The notes: generated by a model from the letters alone, not told the origin. A stretch of 33,128 nucleotides of DNA from an uncultured Eubacterium sp. (GCA_910577225.1 CAJTMV010000044.1:1-33128); one strand, 5' to 3'; shown: positions 17,878 to 26,252, numbered from the stretch's first letter. Translations and numbers: made by a program.

Positions 17878-18906
17878 ATGAATGATTTTATTGAAATGTC
17901 CAAATATGCAGGGATGCGCGAGGATCTGGTACAGGCGGGAGGTGGAAACAGCGCGTTTAAGATGCGGTCTGATCGTATGCTTGTGAAAGCGTCCGGATGC
18001 CGGCTGGCTGATATCAGTAAAGACAGCGGTTTTGCGGTCGTAAATCCTGCCGTCATTCGTGAAGCGTTTTTGAACATAAAAGATCTGGATCATATGACAG
18101 AAACGGAATCCGGACAGATCGTCGAGCGTGCTTTTATTGAGGGCGGTCGTCCGTCGATCGAGACATTTTTACATGCCGTATCGGATAAATATTCCCTGCA
18201 TACGCATCCGGTTGTGGTAAATATTCTGGCCAGCCGCAAAGGAGGTATGGAGATTCTTAAAAAGATGTTTCCGGATTCCTGGATCATTCCGTATGCAACC
18301 CCTGGTATCGGGCTGGCAAAAGCATATTTTAAACAGTGCAGGCAGTGCCGTCAGGATGCGGCGGTAGTGTTTTTGCAAAATCATGGCCTGCTGGTCAGCG
18401 CCAGTACTGCGGAACAGGTAATTACGCAGACAGAAGAAATTGTTACAAAGATCGAAAACTATCTGGACATGGATCTGTCTGCCGATCATGCGGTTACCAC
18501 GCTGTATCGCGCAATTGGAGGCGGAATCATCTGGCGTGTTACGGATGAAAAGATCAAAGATGCGAGAAAGAAAGCGGGAAGAATATGGAACCATGCTTTC
18601 TGTCCGGATTGCGTCGTTTTTTTGGGCAAAAAAATGTTTGACGCGGGAGACTATCTGGACGCAGAACAGCTCGAAGCGTTTCGGGCAGAATCAGGGGAAC
18701 CGGTAGTTATCGCTTACAGACAGGAGCTGTATATTCATGCGCCTTCTGTAAAAAAAGCGCTTGAGATACAGAGTATTTTAAGTTTTAGCGCACAGGTTCT
18801 GTGTGGAAATGCCGGATATGAATGCCATATGCTTTCCGATGACGAGCAGGATTTTTTGCTTGGATGGGATGCAGAAAAATATCGGAAAAATATCAGTGAA
18901 ATCTGA
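17878..18906 (+). CDS. Class II aldolase/adducin-family enzyme
   Basis: This 342-aa cytoplasmic protein shows the family fold markers in order: QAGGGNSAFKM (residues 20-30, phosphate-binding loop), KASG, PSIE with the likely catalytic Glu near 95, HTHP at 108-111 and NHGLL with His near 169. The three histidines would hold Zn. Family members are sugar-phosphate aldolases, 4-epimerases, dehydratases or decarboxylases acting on ketose phosphates. The extra 130 or so residues at the C-terminus are longer than fuculose-phosphate aldolase. AAAAAGGAG precedes ATG 17878. It is followed closely by nucleotidyltransferases, so it likely supplies or trims a small phosphorylated polyol or acid that is then activated; the exact reaction is unknown. 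Confidence 0.85.
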   Translation: MNDFIEMSKYAGMREDLVQAGGGNSAFKMRSDRMLVKASGCRLADISKDSGFAVVNPAVIREAFLNIKDLDHMTETESGQIVERAFIEGGRPSIETFLHAVSDKYSLHTHPVVVNILASRKGGMEILKKMFPDSWIIPYATPGIGLAKAYFKQCRQCRQDAAVVFLQNHGLLVSASTAEQVITQTEEIVTKIENYLDMDLSADHAVTTLYRAIGGGIIWRVTDEKIKDARKKAGRIWNHAFCPDCVVFLGKKMFDAGDYLDAEQLEAFRAESGEPVVIAYRQELYIHAPSVKKALEIQSILSFSAQVLCGNAGYECHMLSDDEQDFLLGWDAEKYRKNISEI

Positions 18907-18922
18907 TACAAAGGAGTGCAGG

Positions 18923-19702
18923 ATGAAAATTATCATACCAATGACCGGCTACGGTTCCAGGTTTGTGGCAGCTGGTTATAAACAACTAAAGCCGTTGATA
19001 AATGTACAGGGAAAAACAATGATTCAGTGGATGATCGAAGGGATGTATCCGGACGAGAAAGATATTCTGTTTGTCTGCCGGAAGGAGCATCTGGATACCA
19101 TACCGGATCTGAGAGAGCAACTGTTAGCCGCTGCACCGACAGCAGAGATATATGCCATCGATGACTGGGTGAAAAAAGGACCGGTTTATGATGTGTTAAG
19201 AGCTTCGGAACGAATAGAAGACGATCGCTGCTGCATGATCAGTTACTGTGATTTTTATATGACATGGGATTATAAAAAATTTCTGGAAGAAGTAAGGAAT
19301 CGGGACTGCGACGGCTGTATTCCATGTTACAGCGGATATCATCCGCATCTTATGATTTCAAAAAACTACTATGCGTCCTGTCTTACAGATGAACACGATC
19401 ATCTGATTGAAATCAGAGAAAAATATTCGTTTGAAAAAGATAAAACGAAAGCGAAGCATTCGCCGGGAGTATATTATTTCAAAACAGGGGAGCTGTTAAA
19501 ACGATATTGTCAAAAGCTGGTTGACAGCGGACAGGCGTTAGATGGAGAATTTTATGCCAGCCTGGTGTACAACTTTTTGGTGCAGGACGGGCGAAAGGTA
19601 TGGGTTCCGGTCAATGTAGAAAAATTCTGCCAGTGGGGGACGCCTGAAGATCTGGAGGATTATCTGTTCTGGACAGAATGTGTAAGGAGGTTTGCAAAAT
19701 GA
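18923..19702 (+). CDS. NTP-transferase-fold nucleotidyltransferase, copy 1
   Basis: This 259-aa protein opens with IIIPMTGYGSRFVAAGYKQL KPLI, the GxGxRF...KP variant of the sugar-phosphate nucleotidyltransferase P-loop. It has SYCDFY near residue 105-110 where family members hold the metal-binding Asp, and the family ending WGTPEDLEDYLFW. Such enzymes join NTP and a sugar or polyol phosphate to give NDP-activated donors. ATG 18923 has AAAGGAG 6 bases upstream; an earlier in-frame ATG at 18803 lies inside the aldolase gene and is rejected. The next gene is a clear paralogue. Confidence 0.85.
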   Translation: MKIIIPMTGYGSRFVAAGYKQLKPLINVQGKTMIQWMIEGMYPDEKDILFVCRKEHLDTIPDLREQLLAAAPTAEIYAIDDWVKKGPVYDVLRASERIEDDRCCMISYCDFYMTWDYKKFLEEVRNRDCDGCIPCYSGYHPHLMISKNYYASCLTDEHDHLIEIREKYSFEKDKTKAKHSPGVYYFKTGELLKRYCQKLVDSGQALDGEFYASLVYNFLVQDGRKVWVPVNVEKFCQWGTPEDLEDYLFWTECVRRFAK

Positions 19703-20508
19703 ATATTATCATACCTATGGCTGGAGCAGGACAACGTTTTACAGATGCAGGATATCAGGTACATAAACCAGCGATTCCTACAACCGACAGAAGAAGCGGA
19801 AAAGAATATCCGATGGTAGTCTGTGCCGCGATGGATTTACCGGGAGTTTTGGAGGATGGCAGCAATCTGCTGCTGATCGACCGGACATTTCATAAAGCAG
19901 ACGGCGTGGAGCAGCAGATTTTAAAACATTATCCGAAAGCCTCTTTTCTTACTTCAGAGTGTCTGACGCAGGGACAGGCATGTACCTGTCTGCTTGCCAG
20001 AGAACGCATCCTGAATGAGGAGCCGCTGCTGATTGCGGGCTGTGATAATGGAATGGTTTTTGATGAAGACAGATTTTGGGAACTGACAAAAACATGCGAC
20101 GTCATTGTCTTTACTTACAGGCATCAGGAAGCTGTACTGGCCAATCCGGATGCATACGGATGGGTTCGGGCGGACGAAGACGGCAAAATTACAGAACTTT
20201 CGATCAAAAAAGCGGTTTCCGATACGCCGATGGAAGATCATGCGATTGTCGCGACGTTCTGGTTTAAACATGGCAGCGATTTTGTAGCGGCAGCGGAAAA
20301 GATGATTGCAGAAAACGACAGAATCCGTAATGAGTTTTATGTGGATGAAGCGATCTGTCATGCCATAGCGCTTGGTATGGACGCACGGATTTTTGAGATT
20401 GACAGGTATCTTGGATGGGGGACACCGAAAGATTATGAGGAATATATGGCGGTGCTTCGCTATTGGACAGAGTTTATATCTGGCAGCGGTTTTCTGCCAG
20501 GGAGATGA
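19699..20508 (+). CDS. NTP-transferase-fold nucleotidyltransferase, copy 2
   Basis: This 269-aa protein is a paralogue of the preceding gene: it starts IIIPMAGAGQRFTDAGY and ends YLGWGTPKDYEEYM, with GCDNGM near residue 114 in the metal-site position. It overlaps its neighbour by ATGA and has AAGGAGG 8 bases before ATG 19699. The stretch HKPAIPTTDRRSGKEYPMVV holds an insertion absent from copy 1, so the two probably differ in substrate or form a heteromer. CDP or UDP transfer is plausible; the base specificity cannot be read by eye. Confidence 0.83.
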   Translation: MNIIIPMAGAGQRFTDAGYQVHKPAIPTTDRRSGKEYPMVVCAAMDLPGVLEDGSNLLLIDRTFHKADGVEQQILKHYPKASFLTSECLTQGQACTCLLARERILNEEPLLIAGCDNGMVFDEDRFWELTKTCDVIVFTYRHQEAVLANPDAYGWVRADEDGKITELSIKKAVSDTPMEDHAIVATFWFKHGSDFVAAAEKMIAENDRIRNEFYVDEAICHAIALGMDARIFEIDRYLGWGTPKDYEEYMAVLRYWTEFISGSGFLPGR

Positions 20509-22595
20509 GTGCAATGACTCTGCATTTGAAAAAAAAACGGGTGCATGTGGATAATTTCGATATTTTTATTGTAATGGCGGCTGTCGTCAGGCTGGTGCTG
20601 ATGGGAATATTTTCCTCTGATTATCAGAACAAACTGTTTCTGCCTTTTGTCAGCTGGTTTGTAGCGCATGGTTCCAATCCTTACGATTATTTTGTGCAAA
20701 CAGGAATTAGTGCGTTTCCGTATCCGCCTGTGATGTTGCTTATGGAATCCGCAGGAGCGTTTTTGATACAGGTTTTTGATATCTCGTCAGTATTTATGCA
20801 AAATCTTGTATTTAAAATGCCTGGATTTCTGATCGATTTTGCCGGATTACATTTTCTTGTGAAACTGTTTCCACAGAAGCGCCGCTACGCGGCAGTTGTC
20901 TGGTATGCGTCTCCGATTGTTTTATATGCCGTGTATATGCATGGACAGCTGGATCTGATTCCGACCGTTTTTTTGCTTGGAGCGGTTTCTGTCATTTCAT
21001 CGAAAGAAAATGGCCGGCATATAAAAAGCGCGTTGCTTATGGTTCTTGCACTGTTGTCCAAGCTGCATGTAATCGCCGCGCTTCCTCTGGTGCTGATGTA
21101 TCTATATAAACGCGACGGATTTCGCAGGACGATTTACTATGCCTTTTTTTGCTTTATGGGGACACTTATCGGCATGCTGCCATTTTTATCGGATGGATTT
21201 TGCAGAATGGTGCTTTTTAATGAAGAACAAAAAGCGCTTACTTATGCGGCTCTTAAGTTTTCATCGGTAGAAGTATATGCGGCGATTGCCGCGGTAGTAA
21301 TTTTGTATTTGTCTGCGTTTCGTGTCAATATGATTAACCGGAGTCTGTTTCTAAGCATGTGCGGCATGGTATTTTCCATATTTTTAATTTTGTGTCCGCC
21401 AATGCCAGGGTGGTATGTATGGGTAGTTCCATATATGACGTTCTTTTTTATGGATGTGGATATGGAACGATATAAAAATATTTTTATTTATATGTTTTTG
21501 AATCTGTTGTATCTGATATATTTTGTATTTTTCCATAACAAGGGCATGACAGATTTATATTTTTTGCGGCAAAGTATGTCCTTTATAAAGATCACGGACA
21601 GTGTATGTAAGAATATCATATTTACGCTGTTATCCGCGCTCCTGCTCTATATTATTGCATCCATGTATTATCTTGGAATTACGAGAAATTCTTTGTACAA
21701 GCGCAGAAATTTTCCGTTTACAATCGGGATTGCAGGAGACAGCGGTTCTGGAAAAAGTACGCTTATTCAACTGGTAAAAAAGGCTTTGGGAGAAAATAAT
21801 CTTCTGTATATCGAGGGTGACGGAGATCATCGATGGGAACGCGGCGATATGCAGTGGAAGGAATTTACGCATCTGAATCCGAAAGCAAATTATCTGTATC
21901 GACAGGCGCAGGATTTAAGACAGCTGCGTCTTGGAAATGCGGTCAGACGGGTGGAATATGATCATAGTACAGGTCGTTTTACACAGGCCAGGAGAATCCG
22001 TCCGAAAAACTATGTCATGCTATGCGGACTGCATGCAATGTATCTGCCACAGACAAGAAAATATCTGGATTTAAAGATTTATATGGATATCGATGAACAG
22101 CTGCGCCGCTATTGGAAAATACAAAGAGATATGAAACACAGAGGCTATAGCGAACAAAAAATTTTACAGCAGGTGGAGGAGCGCATGCAGGATGCGGAAA
22201 AATATATCTATCCGCAAAGAGATTATGCGGATATGCGGATCCGTTACTATGACAGCACGCTGCAGGATGGCAGAAGAACTGAAGATCAGGAAAAGATCAG
22301 TCTTTGTATTACAGTCAGCGCCGCTATGGACATCGAAGCGTTTGTACAGGAGCTTGGCATGCACGGAATAGCAGTAAAGCATGATTATTCAGACGATCTA
22401 AGCAGTCAGACGGTAGATATAGACGCCGGTGATTTGTCCGGTCAGGTAATTTCAGCAGAGAAAATCGCGGAAAAAATGATTCCGCAGCTGGAAGAGATTA
22501 CGCGAGAGAATCTGGATACGAAAAATAATCTGGATACAATCATCGAGTTGTTTGTGCTGATGTGCATTAGCAGTAAAATGCGGGGAGAAATTTAA
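20505..22595 (+). CDS. GT-C-like membrane protein fused to a uridine-kinase/phosphoribulokinase-like domain
   Basis: This is a 696-aa two-part protein. Residues 1 to about 410 form a polytopic membrane domain with the look of GT-C mannosyltransferases: HGSNPYDYF followed by FPYPPVMLL after TM1, then MHGQLDLIP. The final TM ends near residue 395. The cytoplasmic part begins FTIGIAGDSGSGKSTL (Walker A near residue 410) and continues with GDGDHRWERGD, YDHSTGRF, LCGLHAMYLPQTR and KIYMDIDEQLRRYW, matching the order of motifs in uridine kinase/phosphoribulokinase enzymes. ATG 20505 overlaps the previous stop; ATG 20514 has better spacing from GGGAG. The join is in one uninterrupted frame. A kinase tied to a membrane glycosyltransferase suggests substrate phosphorylation coupled to the membrane step. 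Confidence 0.85.
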   Translation: MSAMTLHLKKKRVHVDNFDIFIVMAAVVRLVLMGIFSSDYQNKLFLPFVSWFVAHGSNPYDYFVQTGISAFPYPPVMLLMESAGAFLIQVFDISSVFMQNLVFKMPGFLIDFAGLHFLVKLFPQKRRYAAVVWYASPIVLYAVYMHGQLDLIPTVFLLGAVSVISSKENGRHIKSALLMVLALLSKLHVIAALPLVLMYLYKRDGFRRTIYYAFFCFMGTLIGMLPFLSDGFCRMVLFNEEQKALTYAALKFSSVEVYAAIAAVVILYLSAFRVNMINRSLFLSMCGMVFSIFLILCPPMPGWYVWVVPYMTFFFMDVDMERYKNIFIYMFLNLLYLIYFVFFHNKGMTDLYFLRQSMSFIKITDSVCKNIIFTLLSALLLYIIASMYYLGITRNSLYKRRNFPFTIGIAGDSGSGKSTLIQLVKKALGENNLLYIEGDGDHRWERGDMQWKEFTHLNPKANYLYRQAQDLRQLRLGNAVRRVEYDHSTGRFTQARRIRPKNYVMLCGLHAMYLPQTRKYLDLKIYMDIDEQLRRYWKIQRDMKHRGYSEQKILQQVEERMQDAEKYIYPQRDYADMRIRYYDSTLQDGRRTEDQEKISLCITVSAAMDIEAFVQELGMHGIAVKHDYSDDLSSQTVDIDAGDLSGQVISAEKIAEKMIPQLEEITRENLDTKNNLDTIIELFVLMCISSKMRGEI

Positions 22596-22607
22596 AAAGG
22601 AGACGAT

Positions 22608-23435
22608 ATGAGAAAACACAGAAAAAAGACCAAAAAGGGATATTTTCCAACTCACGAACAAAATCGTATGAAAAACGAAGGAAACGTAAAAGAAGCCAGA
22701 GATTATTTTTTTTCGTCAAAAAATAAAATCTTGTATCATCTGGTAGAACAAAGATATTCGTGGATGAACAGATATATTTATAAAACGGACAAAGAGATTC
22801 TTGAATTGGGATGCGGCGCAGGTTTATCCCGTACGTTTATTCGCAATCAGCACCTGCTTTTGACAGATATCGCAAAACACGAGTGGGTTGATAAAAAAAT
22901 GGACGCGCTGCATTTGGATTGTCCGGATCATTCTCTGGATGTCATTATTTGCAGCCATATGATCCATCATCTTGCAAATCCGGCGCAGTTTTTTGCACAT
23001 GCAGGAACAAAATTAAAGTCGGGAGGCCGGATCATTATTCAGGATATTTATACCGGATGGCTGATGAAACTGGCACTGCGTCTGATGCGCCATGAAGGCT
23101 ATTCCGATGATACGGATGTGTTCGACCGGTTACACGTTTGCAATTTGCCGGACGACCCATGGTCTGCAAATTGTTCGGTACCCAAATTACTTTTTTTTGG
23201 TGTGGGGGGGGGTACGAAACGATTCGAACAGGAACTTCCTATGTACCGAATACGGAAAAGGGAGCGGAACGAATGTCTGATGTTCTTTTTGTCAGGCGGA
23301 GTGATCGCAAAAACATGGTATTTGCCAGCCGGAGAAAAAGGCGTGAAGATCATACAAAAACTGGATCGTCTGTTCGTGAAATTATGTCCGGCAGTTTTTG
23401 CCAGCGGATGTTCCATCGTACTGGAAAGGGTGTAG
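22608..23435 (+). CDS. Class I SAM-dependent methyltransferase, contains G9 tract
   Basis: This 275-aa enzyme has motif I EILELGCGAGLS near residues 63-74, an acidic DIAK after strand 2, CSHMIHHLANPAQFF as motif IV and GGRIIIQDIY as the next strand, a Rossmann methyltransferase of the Methyltransf_11 type. It would methylate a sugar or the activated substituent made by the neighbours. AAAAAGGAG precedes ATG 22608. Near residue 199 the codons GTG GGG GGG GGT create a run of nine G, and eight T lie just upstream. In the present length the frame is intact. One G less stops translation at 23280; one G more opens another tail to 23443. Confidence 0.88.
   Translation: MRKHRKKTKKGYFPTHEQNRMKNEGNVKEARDYFFSSKNKILYHLVEQRYSWMNRYIYKTDKEILELGCGAGLSRTFIRNQHLLLTDIAKHEWVDKKMDALHLDCPDHSLDVIICSHMIHHLANPAQFFAHAGTKLKSGGRIIIQDIYTGWLMKLALRLMRHEGYSDDTDVFDRLHVCNLPDDPWSANCSVPKLLFFGVGGGTKRFEQELPMYRIRKRERNECLMFFLSGGVIAKTWYLPAGEKGVKIIQKLDRLFVKLCPAVFASGCSIVLERV
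23204..23212. repeat. G9 homopolymer in methyltransferase gene
   Basis: Nine consecutive G, preceded six bases earlier by T8 (23191-23198). It lies inside coding sequence for Val-Gly-Gly-Gly. Tracts of this length in surface-glycan genes commonly change length by slipped-strand mispairing. Confidence 0.9.
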
Positions 23436-23439
23436 CGGT

Positions 23440-24099
23440 ATGAGTACAGCTTGTTTTATTCCAATCAAAGCAAACTCTGAGAGAATTCCAGGGAAAAATT
23501 TGTGTCTGTTAAACGGCAGAAAATTGTACGAATATGTATGCGGGAATGTGAAGAAGGCAGATATTTTTGACGCAGTCTTTATCGATACCAATAGTGAAGA
23601 AATTAAACAATATGCGCAAAAAATGAACTTTCAGGTAATAGAACGTAAAAAGGAACTGGCGCTTAATACTGCAAATGGCAACGATCTTTTGGTTTACCAT
23701 CAAAAGCTGTATTCTGAATTTGACTATTATTTTCAGATCTTTGCAACTGCGCCATATCTGCAGCCTAAGACCATTTGCAATTGTGTCAGCCGCCTTACAT
23801 CCAGCGCGGATTATGATTCTGTCTTTACGGTCACAGCAAATCATGGATTTTACTGGTATGCCAATATGCCCGTAAATTATCGTCCCGAAATTTTACCAAG
23901 GAGTCAGGATATGATACCGGTTATGGAGGAAAGTACCGGACTTTATGGTATCGAAGGGAAGGCGTTAGCGCGATATCAGTGCAGAATTGGCGCAAAACCA
24001 TATATGTACCAGATTAGCAGGTATGAGGCTGTAGATATTAATACAGAAGAAGATTTAAAAATCGCCGAACATATTGGAAAAGTAGTTTATCATTTGTAA
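23440..24099 (+). CDS. NeuA-like acylneuraminate cytidylyltransferase family protein
   Basis: This 219-aa protein opens with FIPIKANSERIPGKNL, the CTP-binding signature of CMP-sialic acid/CMP-KDO synthetase-like enzymes, and has the later family block FQIFATAPYLQP. ATG 23440 lies 9 bases after AAAGGG, four bases beyond the methyltransferase stop. In classic pathways this enzyme activates a nonulosonate made by NeuB, followed by a HAD phosphatase; the HAD is here (next gene) but no NeuB-like synthase is seen in the window. The substrate is therefore either supplied from elsewhere or is not a nonulosonate. Confidence 0.85.
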   Translation: MSTACFIPIKANSERIPGKNLCLLNGRKLYEYVCGNVKKADIFDAVFIDTNSEEIKQYAQKMNFQVIERKKELALNTANGNDLLVYHQKLYSEFDYYFQIFATAPYLQPKTICNCVSRLTSSADYDSVFTVTANHGFYWYANMPVNYRPEILPRSQDMIPVMEESTGLYGIEGKALARYQCRIGAKPYMYQISRYEAVDINTEEDLKIAEHIGKVVYHL

Positions 24100-24127
24100 T
24101 CTGGTTGAGTAAAAAGGCAGAGTCAGC

Positions 24128-24152
24128 GATCTGATATCAAACAGATCTTTTT
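24128..24152 (+). terminator. Weak hairpin with T5 between cytidylyltransferase and HAD genes
   Basis: GATCTG (24128-24133) and CAGATC (24142-24147) pair around an 8-base loop and are followed by TTTTT (24148-24152). With a 6-bp stem it would at most attenuate the operon in its only sizeable gap of this block. Confidence 0.35.
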
Positions 24153-24197
24153 GATTGTATGGGAACGGATAGCGATAAAAATAAAATGGAGAAAAAT

Positions 24198-24872
24198 ATG
24201 ATAAAAGCAGTTGTGTTCGATCTGGATAATACGCTTTATGATTATGATACATGCGACAAATTTGCCATGTTTGAGCTAAAAAGATATTGCATGGATCTTT
24301 TTCAGATCGGGGAAGATGAGTTTGCACAAAAGTATTCTCTGGCAAAAGAGATTACGAAGAAACGTCTTGGCACAGTCGCAGCTTCGCATAATCGTATGCT
24401 CTATGCACAGACTTTTCTGGAACTGCAGAATGAAAAACCAGCCAGCCACGCGCTGGAATTGTATGAAATTTACTGGGACGCCATGCTGTCGCATATGAAG
24501 CCGTATCGCTATGTACGGCCTTTGTTTGGGCAGCTTGCCGATCGCGGCATAAAGATCGCGGTGCTGACCGATCTGACGGTACATATTCAGCATCGTAAAA
24601 TACAAAAACTGGCAATCGACGGTTATGTGGATGTTCTTGTAACGAGTGAAGAAGCAGGAAAAGAAAAACCGGATCCTGCAATGTTTGAACTTTTGACAGA
24701 AAAACTAAACTTAAGAGCACATCAGTTACTGATGATTGGCGATGATTTAAAAAAAGATATCGCAGGCGCGAAAGCAGCGGGCGTACCTGCCGTTTTATTT
24801 ACACGAAACAAAGCGGATACCATGCACCAGGAGTGTATGAAGATTATGAAAGATCAGGGGAGCGGAAAATGA
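24198..24872 (+). CDS. HAD-superfamily (subfamily IA) phosphatase
   Basis: This 224-aa enzyme has motif I VVFDLDNTLYD (nucleophile Asp8, acid Asp10), an alpha-helical cap, motif II VLTDLT, the motif III Lys in GKEKPDPAMF and motif IV MIGDDLKKDIAGAKAAG. The organisation is that of HAD-IA phosphatases acting on small phosphorylated metabolites. ATG 24198 with GGAG 6 bases upstream is preferred to upstream in-frame starts at 24159 and 24186. In this operon it may remove the phosphate from an aldol or kinase product before or after nucleotide activation. Confidence 0.88.
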   Translation: MIKAVVFDLDNTLYDYDTCDKFAMFELKRYCMDLFQIGEDEFAQKYSLAKEITKKRLGTVAASHNRMLYAQTFLELQNEKPASHALELYEIYWDAMLSHMKPYRYVRPLFGQLADRGIKIAVLTDLTVHIQHRKIQKLAIDGYVDVLVTSEEAGKEKPDPAMFELLTEKLNLRAHQLLMIGDDLKKDIAGAKAAGVPAVLFTRNKADTMHQECMKIMKDQGSGK

Positions 24873-26242
24873 AAAAAAGGTATCGAAAATGCGTGGGGGG
24901 GGGTATCGCGGGACTGGTATTTATCCTGTTATTTGAGGTTCTTACGATATTGCTAAAACCCAAATTTTATTATCAGGAAGCCGGATGGGAACCTGCCACA
25001 ATGGTTGCAGAAGGATTTTATGCGGAACCGAAGGATTCCTTAGACGTTATTTTTCTGGGGTCGTCAGCCGTTTTCAGAGGTGTGAATCCGTTACAGATTT
25101 TCCAGGAGCAGGGCATTACCGGATATGTATTCGGAAGCTCCATTCAGCGAATGTGGATATCTGAATATTATCTGAAAGAAGCCCTAAAATATCAGCATCC
25201 AAAAATTGTGGTATTGGAAGTGTTCAAGGCTTTTGACGACAGCTATAACGATGAAAACAGAAATCGAAAAGCGTTAGATTATATGCGGTTTTCCAAAGAT
25301 AAGATACAGGCAGTCAGGGCATCCATTCCTGACGATGGGAGCGAAGAGTTCTGGAGTTATATTTTTCCGATGATCAGATATCATTCACGCTGGAATCAGT
25401 TAGAAGTAAATGATTTTAAATATTTTTTTAATGATAAGCATTTTTTCACCAAAGGGCATGACGCTTCGTTTCTCTGTCAGGCATGGACCGATGATTTTGA
25501 AAATACCAATCCGGAAATACCGGTATCGACAAAGGCCAGAGAATCTATGGATCGGATCACCGCGATTTGTAAAAAGAATCAGATCCGGCTTATTTTAATG
25601 AAAACACCTTCTTCGGGATGGAGCAAAGGAGAATCCGATGGAATAAAAAAATATGCGAAAGAAAATCAGTTAGATTTTATTGAATACAATGATTTTTATA
25701 CAGATCTGGAAATCAGTACCCAGACAGATTTTCAGGACTGGGCGCATCTGAATTATTACGGAATAGAAAAACTCACGAGACATTTGGGAGCATATTTATC
25801 AAAGCAGGAAGAATTTATTGATAAAAGGCAGGATGAGCGGTATCAGTCCTGGTTTACAGATTATGAAAAATACAAAGAAGAAGAGACTGCATATCTTTTA
25901 AAAAACGAATGGGATGTGGAAGCATATAAGAAAAAACTGAATCATAAAAATTTTTTGATTGGCGTAAGTGCTGTAGGGCTTGAAGGAGTGCATGGTACCG
26001 TAGTTGCGGATAACGAAAAAGTGATTTATGAGAATTATGAACCGGAACAGGAGGATTATTGGTACAAACAGGATGGCGTTACCATGCAGCTGATAAAACA
26101 GGAGTTGTCAGGGGCTGTTGTGAATGACGAAAGATTCAGATTCGATCAGCCTGGATACCATGTGGTCGTCTATGATAAAATTTTGGAAAAAGTGATCGAT
26201 CACTGCTGCATCAGAGATTTTGCCAATGATATGGTGCGTTAG
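24869..26242 (+). CDS. DltD/AlgJ-like SGNH acyl-transfer protein, contains G9 tract at residue 9
   Basis: This 457-aa membrane-anchored extracellular protein has an N-terminal TM at about residues 10-30 followed by an outer domain. SGNH markers: LDVIFLGSSAVFRGV (block I Ser near residue 67), FGSSIQ, and DWAHLNYYG (block V Asp/His). Such proteins accept an acyl group from an MBOAT partner and pass it to a polysaccharide; the MBOAT gene directly follows but is broken. The start overlaps the HAD stop (ATGA), with GGGGAG 6 bases upstream. Codons 9-12 read GTG GGG GGG GGT, a run of nine G right before the TM segment. Either a loss or a gain of one G leads to a stop within about 25 codons, so the gene would be fully off. 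Confidence 0.85.
   Translation: MKKRYRKCVGGGIAGLVFILLFEVLTILLKPKFYYQEAGWEPATMVAEGFYAEPKDSLDVIFLGSSAVFRGVNPLQIFQEQGITGYVFGSSIQRMWISEYYLKEALKYQHPKIVVLEVFKAFDDSYNDENRNRKALDYMRFSKDKIQAVRASIPDDGSEEFWSYIFPMIRYHSRWNQLEVNDFKYFFNDKHFFTKGHDASFLCQAWTDDFENTNPEIPVSTKARESMDRITAICKKNQIRLILMKTPSSGWSKGESDGIKKYAKENQLDFIEYNDFYTDLEISTQTDFQDWAHLNYYGIEKLTRHLGAYLSKQEEFIDKRQDERYQSWFTDYEKYKEEETAYLLKNEWDVEAYKKKLNHKNFLIGVSAVGLEGVHGTVVADNEKVIYENYEPEQEDYWYKQDGVTMQLIKQELSGAVVNDERFRFDQPGYHVVVYDKILEKVIDHCCIRDFANDMVR
24895..24903. repeat. G9 homopolymer near the start of the SGNH gene
   Basis: Nine consecutive G with the same local codons (GTG GGG GGG GGT) as the tract at 23204-23212. It lies 26 bases after the start codon, ideal for on/off switching by slippage. 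Confidence 0.9.
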
Positions 26243-26252
26243 GAGGAGAAAA

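Noticed and set aside
19954..20514. Minus-strand open frame of 186 codons
   Set aside because: Antisense to nucleotidyltransferase copy 2, with no motif and no promoter or ribosome site.
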